Shown piece after piece: positions 57,022-61,405 of a stretch of 61,405 nt of DNA (positions are counted from its first letter, which is position 1; each line of letters opens with the position of its first letter). The stretch covers positions 1 through 61,405 of the forward strand of contig CAZPZD010000010.1 of assembly GCA_964590515.1 (NCBI GenBank), given 5' to 3'. The notes under the pieces were generated by a model. The model worked only from the letters and a program-made list of their open reading frames with translations, was not told the DNA's origin and made no database searches. Source of the stretch: JADFRG01 sp964590515 (lineage in GTDB: Bacteria; Chloroflexota; Anaerolineae; Anaerolineales; E44-bin32). Both the position numbers and the translations under genes were made by a program.

Positions 57022-59631
57022 ATGGCGCGTAAGAAGACGAGACGCACGAACGGGGGCGGAAGAAAGCGCCCTATCGAGACCTACGAGCACAAGGACAAAC
57101 AGCGGGCCAACAACCCGCAGGTCGGGCTGGTGACGCCGGAGACGGACCCGGACGCGGGTAAGAAAACGACCTATGCCTACGACCCGCATCTGGACCCGCA
57201 ACTTCAATGGGCGGGCAAGGCCGAGCACACCTCCTTCGAAGTTCCGACGGTTTCCCTGCACGTCCATGAGCGCATTGACCCGCGGACCATTGTCGAGGCG
57301 GTGCGCCGCGCCGCCGACTCCGCCTCTCCGGTGCAGTATTCCCTGTTTCAGACCCCCGCGGAAAACCCGCCGCTGCGCCAGGCCATCGAGTTCTATCAGC
57401 ACGCCCACGGCTGGTCCAACCGCCTGGTGGCTGGCGACAGCCTTCTGGTAATGAACTCCCTGCTGGAAAAAGAAGCCATGGCCGGTAAGGTGCAGACGGT
57501 CTATCTCGACCCGCCCTACGGCATCAAGTACGGCTCCAACTTCCAGCCCTTCGTCAACAAGCGCGACGTGAAGGACGGCAAGGACGAGGACCTGACCGCC
57601 GAGCCGGAGCAGATCCGCGCCTTCCGCGACACCTGGGAGTTAGGGATTCACTCCTACCTTGCCTACCTGCGCGACCGGCTGCTGCTGGCCCGCGACCTGC
57701 TGCACGATTCCGGAAGCATCTTTGTGCAGATCAGCGACGAGAACGTCCATCACGTACGGGAGTTGATGGATGAATTGTTTGGACATGAGAACTTCTGTTG
57801 CCTCATCTGTTTCAGGAAGACGACAGGCGCGAACAGTCCTCAGGCTCGGGTGAACGTCCTCGCAACAACCAATGACTTTATCGTCTGGTATGCGAGGAAC
57901 TTGAAGAACATCAAGTATCGACAGGTGTATCTGGAGAAGGATATCCGTGAGCTGAGGGGCTACAACCGCGTGGAGTCGCCTGACGGAAAGGTAGTGCGCG
58001 ACATTACACCGGAAGAGGTTGCCAGCCCTGCCAGCATCAACAAGGCGTGGCGCGTGTTCCAGACCGAGAATCTAACCTCATCTGGGCATAGCGACAGCCT
58101 GTCCGCGGCGTTCGAATACCGCGGTAAGGCGTATTCACCAGCCGTAGGGAATCACTGGAAGACGACGCAATCTGGCCTCCAGTTGTTGGCATTGGCTGGT
58201 CGCCTGACAGCCAGTGGGAATACTCTCAACTACAAGCGCTATCTCGAGGACTTCCCGGTCTATCCGCTCACACATAGCTGGCAAGACATCTCAGTGGGTT
58301 ACGGAGCAGAGCCGAAGACATACGTTGTCCAAACGTCTTCCCAGGTTGTGGCTCGCTGCCTCCTGATGACCACCGACCCCGGCGACCTGGTCTTCGACCC
58401 CACCTGCGGCAGCGGGACGACGGCCTACGTGGCCGAGCAGTGGGGTCGCCGCTGGATCACGTGCGACACCTCGCGGGTGGCGCTTACCCTGGCCAAACAG
58501 CGGCTGATGACCGCCCTTTTCGTCTATTACGAGATGGCCCACCCGGAGGAAGGCGTTGGCAGCGGCTTTGTCTACAAGACCGTGCCGCACGTCACGCTCA
58601 AGTCCATCGCCAACAACGAGCCGCCCCGCACGGAAACCCTCTACGACCAGCCGCTGGTGGACCGCAAGCGCACGCGCGTCAGCGGCCCCTTCACCGCCGA
58701 GGCCGTGCCCGCCCCGGCGGTCAAGTCGGTGGAGGATGTTCTCGAAGATTCCCCGCAAGAGGCGGATGCCTCAATCGCCCGCTCCGGCGAAACCCTGCGC
58801 CAGAGCGAATGGCGCGACGAACTCTTGCGCTCTGGCATTCGCGGCAAGGCGGGGCAGCACATCCGCTTCGCCCGGCTGGAGCCGCTGCCCGGCTGCCGCT
58901 GGCTGCACGCCGACGGCGAGACCCGCCCCAGCGCCGAGGGCGCGGATTCCGTGCGGGAGACCGGCCCGGCCTACAGCCCACAGCGCATCGTCGTCTCCTT
59001 CGGCCCGGAGCACGCCCCGCTGGAACAGCGGCAGGTGGCTCACGCCATCGAGGAAGCCCAAACCCTGGTTCCCAAGCCCAAGCTGATCGTCTTTGCCGCG
59101 TTCCAGTTCGACCCCGAAGCCGCCAAAGACATTGACGAAACCAACTGGCCAGGCGTGGCACTGCTCAAGGCGCAGATGAACGCCGACCTCTTGACCGACG
59201 ACCTGAAGAAAAAGCGCGCCAGCAACGAGTCGTTCTGGCTGATCGGCCAGCCCGACGTGCGGATGGAGCAGATCGCCAAGGGCGAGGACAAGGGCAAATG
59301 GCGCGTCAGTGTGGAGGGCTTCGATTATTACAATACCAAAACCGGCGGCATTGAATCGGGCGGCAGCGACCGCATCGCCGTCTGGTTGCTGGACTCCGAC
59401 TACGACGGGCGCAGCCTCTACCCGCGCCGGGTCTTCTTCCCGATGGCGGGCGAAAGCGAAGGCTGGGCGCGTCTGGCGAAGAACCTGAAGGCCGAGATTG
59501 ATGAGGAATTGATCGAAGCCTATCGCGGCACGGTGTCACTCCCCTTTGCGCCGGGCGAGCACAAGCGCATCGCCGTCAAGATCGTAGACGACCGGGGCAT
59601 CGAAAGCCTGAAAGTGATGGGGGTGGAATGA
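57022..59631 (+). CDS. Type III restriction-modification methyltransferase (Mod)
   Basis: 869 residues. A beta-class N6-adenine methyltransferase: the catalytic DPPYGIKYGSNF (motif IV, about residue 163) precedes the SAM-binding FDPTCGSGTTAYVAEQWGRRW (motif I, about 457). A large variable region between them carries the target recognition domain (about 260-430), whose DNA is less GC-rich than the flanks. GGGAGGAG precedes the ATG. The gene overlaps res by 4 bp (ATGA). Confidence 0.92.
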   Translation: MARKKTRRTNGGGRKRPIETYEHKDKQRANNPQVGLVTPETDPDAGKKTTYAYDPHLDPQLQWAGKAEHTSFEVPTVSLHVHERIDPRTIVEAVRRAADSASPVQYSLFQTPAENPPLRQAIEFYQHAHGWSNRLVAGDSLLVMNSLLEKEAMAGKVQTVYLDPPYGIKYGSNFQPFVNKRDVKDGKDEDLTAEPEQIRAFRDTWELGIHSYLAYLRDRLLLARDLLHDSGSIFVQISDENVHHVRELMDELFGHENFCCLICFRKTTGANSPQARVNVLATTNDFIVWYARNLKNIKYRQVYLEKDIRELRGYNRVESPDGKVVRDITPEEVASPASINKAWRVFQTENLTSSGHSDSLSAAFEYRGKAYSPAVGNHWKTTQSGLQLLALAGRLTASGNTLNYKRYLEDFPVYPLTHSWQDISVGYGAEPKTYVVQTSSQVVARCLLMTTDPGDLVFDPTCGSGTTAYVAEQWGRRWITCDTSRVALTLAKQRLMTALFVYYEMAHPEEGVGSGFVYKTVPHVTLKSIANNEPPRTETLYDQPLVDRKRTRVSGPFTAEAVPAPAVKSVEDVLEDSPQEADASIARSGETLRQSEWRDELLRSGIRGKAGQHIRFARLEPLPGCRWLHADGETRPSAEGADSVRETGPAYSPQRIVVSFGPEHAPLEQRQVAHAIEEAQTLVPKPKLIVFAAFQFDPEAAKDIDETNWPGVALLKAQMNADLLTDDLKKKRASNESFWLIGQPDVRMEQIAKGEDKGKWRVSVEGFDYYNTKTGGIESGGSDRIAVWLLDSDYDGRSLYPRRVFFPMAGESEGWARLAKNLKAEIDEELIEAYRGTVSLPFAPGEHKRIAVKIVDDRGIESLKVMGVE

Positions 59632-61405
59632 TGGCGCAGAGCACCATTGACCGCCTGATCATCAACTCGCCCTACGAGGAACCGGCCCTCCACTGGCGCT
59701 ACGAGCGCGAGACGCGGCTGTTCTCGCTTATGGAGGGCCGCCGCCCGGCGGGCTATGTCGTCGCCTCGGAAAGCTCCAAAGTCTTTGACGATCCGGGCAT
59801 TTTCATTGAGATTCCGCTGGTGAACCAGATTCGCCCGCGCATCAAGGCCTGGCGCGAGGCGGGCTATCAGGGCGTGAGCAGCATCACCAAACGGCTGCTG
59901 GAACACTGGCAAGACCCGGAGGAGTTCGAGAGCCGCCGCTTTTTCTTCTGCCAGTTGGAGGCGGTGGAAACGCTGATCTGGCTAATCGAAGCGCCCGCCG
60001 CCGAGCGGGTGGGCATCGAGATACCGGGCGATGGCGGCGCGTTCGTCCGCCAGTGCTGCAAGATGGCCACCGGTTCTGGCAAGACCATCGTCATGGCCAT
60101 GGTGATCGCCTGGCACATCCTCAACAAGGTGACCTATCCGCAGGATGCGCGCTTTTCCCGGAACGTGCTGGTGATGGCTCCCGGGTTGACGGTGAAAAGC
60201 CGGCTGGCCGTGCTGGAGCCTTCGGCGGAAGGAAATTACTACGAGGCGTTCCGCATCGTGCCGGCGGGTCTGCTGGACAAGCTGCGCAAGGGCAAGGTGC
60301 TCATCCGCAACTGGCACGTCCTGAGTTGGGACAGCGAAGAGCAGATCAAGAAGCGGCGCAGCGTGGACAAACGCGGCGGAAAGAGCGACGAAGCCTACAC
60401 CCGCGAAGTGTTGCAGGAGATGGCGAATGCCCAAAACCTGCTGGTGATCAACGACGAGGCGCACCACGCTTGGCGCATCAACCCGGAAGCCGAGGGCAAG
60501 TATCTGCGCAGCCGCGACCTGAAGGACAGCGCCGAGGAAGCGACGGTCTGGATTGGCGGGCTGGACCGCATCCACCGCACGCGGGGCATCCTCAGGTGCT
60601 ACGACTTTTCCGCCACGCCCTTCACCCCGTCGGGAAAAAAGAGTTCCGAGGAGGCCCTGTTTGGCTGGATCGGGAGCGACTTCGGACTGAACGACGCCAT
60701 CGAATCGGGCCTGGTCAAGACCCCGCGCGTGGTGGTGCGCGACGACGCCGTGCCGGACGCCAAAACCTACAAGTCGCGCCTCTACCACATCTACAACGAC
60801 TCGGACGTCAAGGACGATCTGAACCGCCGGGCGAAACCGGAGGAGCCGCTGCCCGACCTGGTGTTGAACGCCTATTACCTGCTCGGTTACGACTGGCGCG
60901 AAGCCTACCGGGCGTGGCAGAAAGCAGGCTTGCCGACGCCGCCGGTGATGATCACGGTCTGCAACCGCACCGAGACGGCGGCGCGGGTCAAGCACGCCTT
61001 TGATTCCCGGCGCATCCACATTGACGAGCTGTGCGAACCTGAACGCATCCTGCACATCGACTCGAAGGTGCTGGAGCAGGCCGAAGCTCAGGAGGAACCC
61101 GTCGAGACGGTGGCCGATCCGGATGAGTCCGCCGAAGATGAAGAAACGCGGGAACGCAAGCTGACCAAGGCCGAGCAGGCGGAGCTTTTGCGCCGGATCG
61201 TGGACACGGTGGGGCGCCCGGGGCAGCCGGGCGAGAAAATCCAGAGCGTGATTTCGGTGGGGATGCTGAGCGAGGGCTGGGACGCCAAGACGGTGACCCA
61301 CATCATGGGTCTGCGCGCCTTCACCAGCCAGTTGCTTTGCGAGCAGGTGGTGGGGCGCGGCCTGCGGCGCACCTCCTATGAAACCAACCCGGAGACGGGG
61401 CTGTT
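59628..61405 (+). CDS. Type III restriction endonuclease (Res), 3' end beyond window
   Basis: 593 residues present; the frame is open at the right edge. Superfamily 2 helicase motifs are Walker A in KMATGSGKTIVMAM (about residue 149), DEAH in INDEAHHAW (about 274), DFSATPF and VGRGLRR (about 578). The PD-(D/E)XK nuclease domain should lie beyond the window. ATG at 59628 overlaps the mod stop (a second ATG is at 59631). Together with mod it forms a complete type III system. Confidence 0.9.
   Translation, partial: MMAQSTIDRLIINSPYEEPALHWRYERETRLFSLMEGRRPAGYVVASESSKVFDDPGIFIEIPLVNQIRPRIKAWREAGYQGVSSITKRLLEHWQDPEEFESRRFFFCQLEAVETLIWLIEAPAAERVGIEIPGDGGAFVRQCCKMATGSGKTIVMAMVIAWHILNKVTYPQDARFSRNVLVMAPGLTVKSRLAVLEPSAEGNYYEAFRIVPAGLLDKLRKGKVLIRNWHVLSWDSEEQIKKRRSVDKRGGKSDEAYTREVLQEMANAQNLLVINDEAHHAWRINPEAEGKYLRSRDLKDSAEEATVWIGGLDRIHRTRGILRCYDFSATPFTPSGKKSSEEALFGWIGSDFGLNDAIESGLVKTPRVVVRDDAVPDAKTYKSRLYHIYNDSDVKDDLNRRAKPEEPLPDLVLNAYYLLGYDWREAYRAWQKAGLPTPPVMITVCNRTETAARVKHAFDSRRIHIDELCEPERILHIDSKVLEQAEAQEEPVETVADPDESAEDEETRERKLTKAEQAELLRRIVDTVGRPGQPGEKIQSVISVGMLSEGWDAKTVTHIMGLRAFTSQLLCEQVVGRGLRRTSYETNPETGL

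Noticed and set aside
1..61405. tRNA genes
   Set aside because: The few GGTTCGA-like strings (for example near 5481 and 6530) lie inside clear coding genes with no cloverleaf around them.

Overview
This is a high-GC bacterial scaffold with three 100-N assembly gaps (8189-8288, 14780-14879, 21947-22046). It has no rRNA or tRNA that I can find. Gene content and style point to a Chloroflexota (Anaerolineae-like) genome, probably metagenome-assembled. The grounds are the NfeD/slipin pair, the RodZ-like protein with a short Thr/Pro tail, the SelA with a small membrane protein overlapping it upstream, the lipoproteins with Thr/Pro-rich linkers, and several TATAAT/TAGAAT -10 boxes close to start codons. 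The phylum is an inference.

Layout. 1-10.7 kb: 5'-3' exonuclease end, SET-domain methyltransferase, AlkZ/YcaQ-type glycosylase, ICMT-like methyltransferase, a class III aminotransferase with a complete potABCD polyamine transporter, then pyrD and a phospholipase D-like protein. 10.7-20.3 kb: tsaD, an M24 peptidase, selA, an LCP cell-wall ligase, an alkyltransferase-like protein, an MFS exporter, and an NAD synthase made of two overlapping genes (ammonia-dependent NadE plus a nitrilase-type partner) behind an Lgt-like protein. 20.4-31.5 kb: acetyltransferases, NfeD and slipin, ribosomal protein L9, RodZ-like, moaA, a flippase-like membrane protein, an FAD oxidoreductase, an HU-like protein, a five-heme cytochrome lipoprotein and a CBS protein. 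31.7-40.4 kb: an unusual cluster with a CDP-alcohol phosphotransferase, two methyltransferases, GT4, a pterin synthase-like protein with Glu in place of the catalytic Cys, a dehydrogenase, a RibD-C reductase and RibA. Here the ribA-ribD junction was duplicated and separated by about 1.8 kb of foreign-looking DNA. 40.5-41.0 kb: an ArsR repressor and a 36-residue, eight-cysteine metallothionein-like peptide sharing operator half-sites. 41.1-46.1 kb: surface proteins (one frameshifted), DUF2461 and fabH.

The most striking locus is 46.2-50.5 kb. It holds a small precursor peptide with two tandem Trp-containing repeats, an isoprenyl synthase/ComQ-like prenyltransferase, a multi-pass membrane histidine kinase and a NarL-type response regulator, all on one strand, the last three packed end to end. 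This is the gene content of the Bacillus ComQXPA pheromone system, but the precursor has an NHLP/nitrile-hydratase-like RiPP leader. Its promoter carries two matching 20-bp imperfect palindromes placed where an activator would bind. I read it as a candidate prenyl-peptide quorum-sensing system.

52.6-57.0 kb looks like an integron gene-cassette array without an integrase in view. Four attC-like sites separate a dead phosphatase, a truncated AlbA_2 gene, a two-gene DUF4145 unit and an RNase H-like gene. It is followed by a type III restriction-modification system that runs off the right edge, so the right end is a defence/accessory island.
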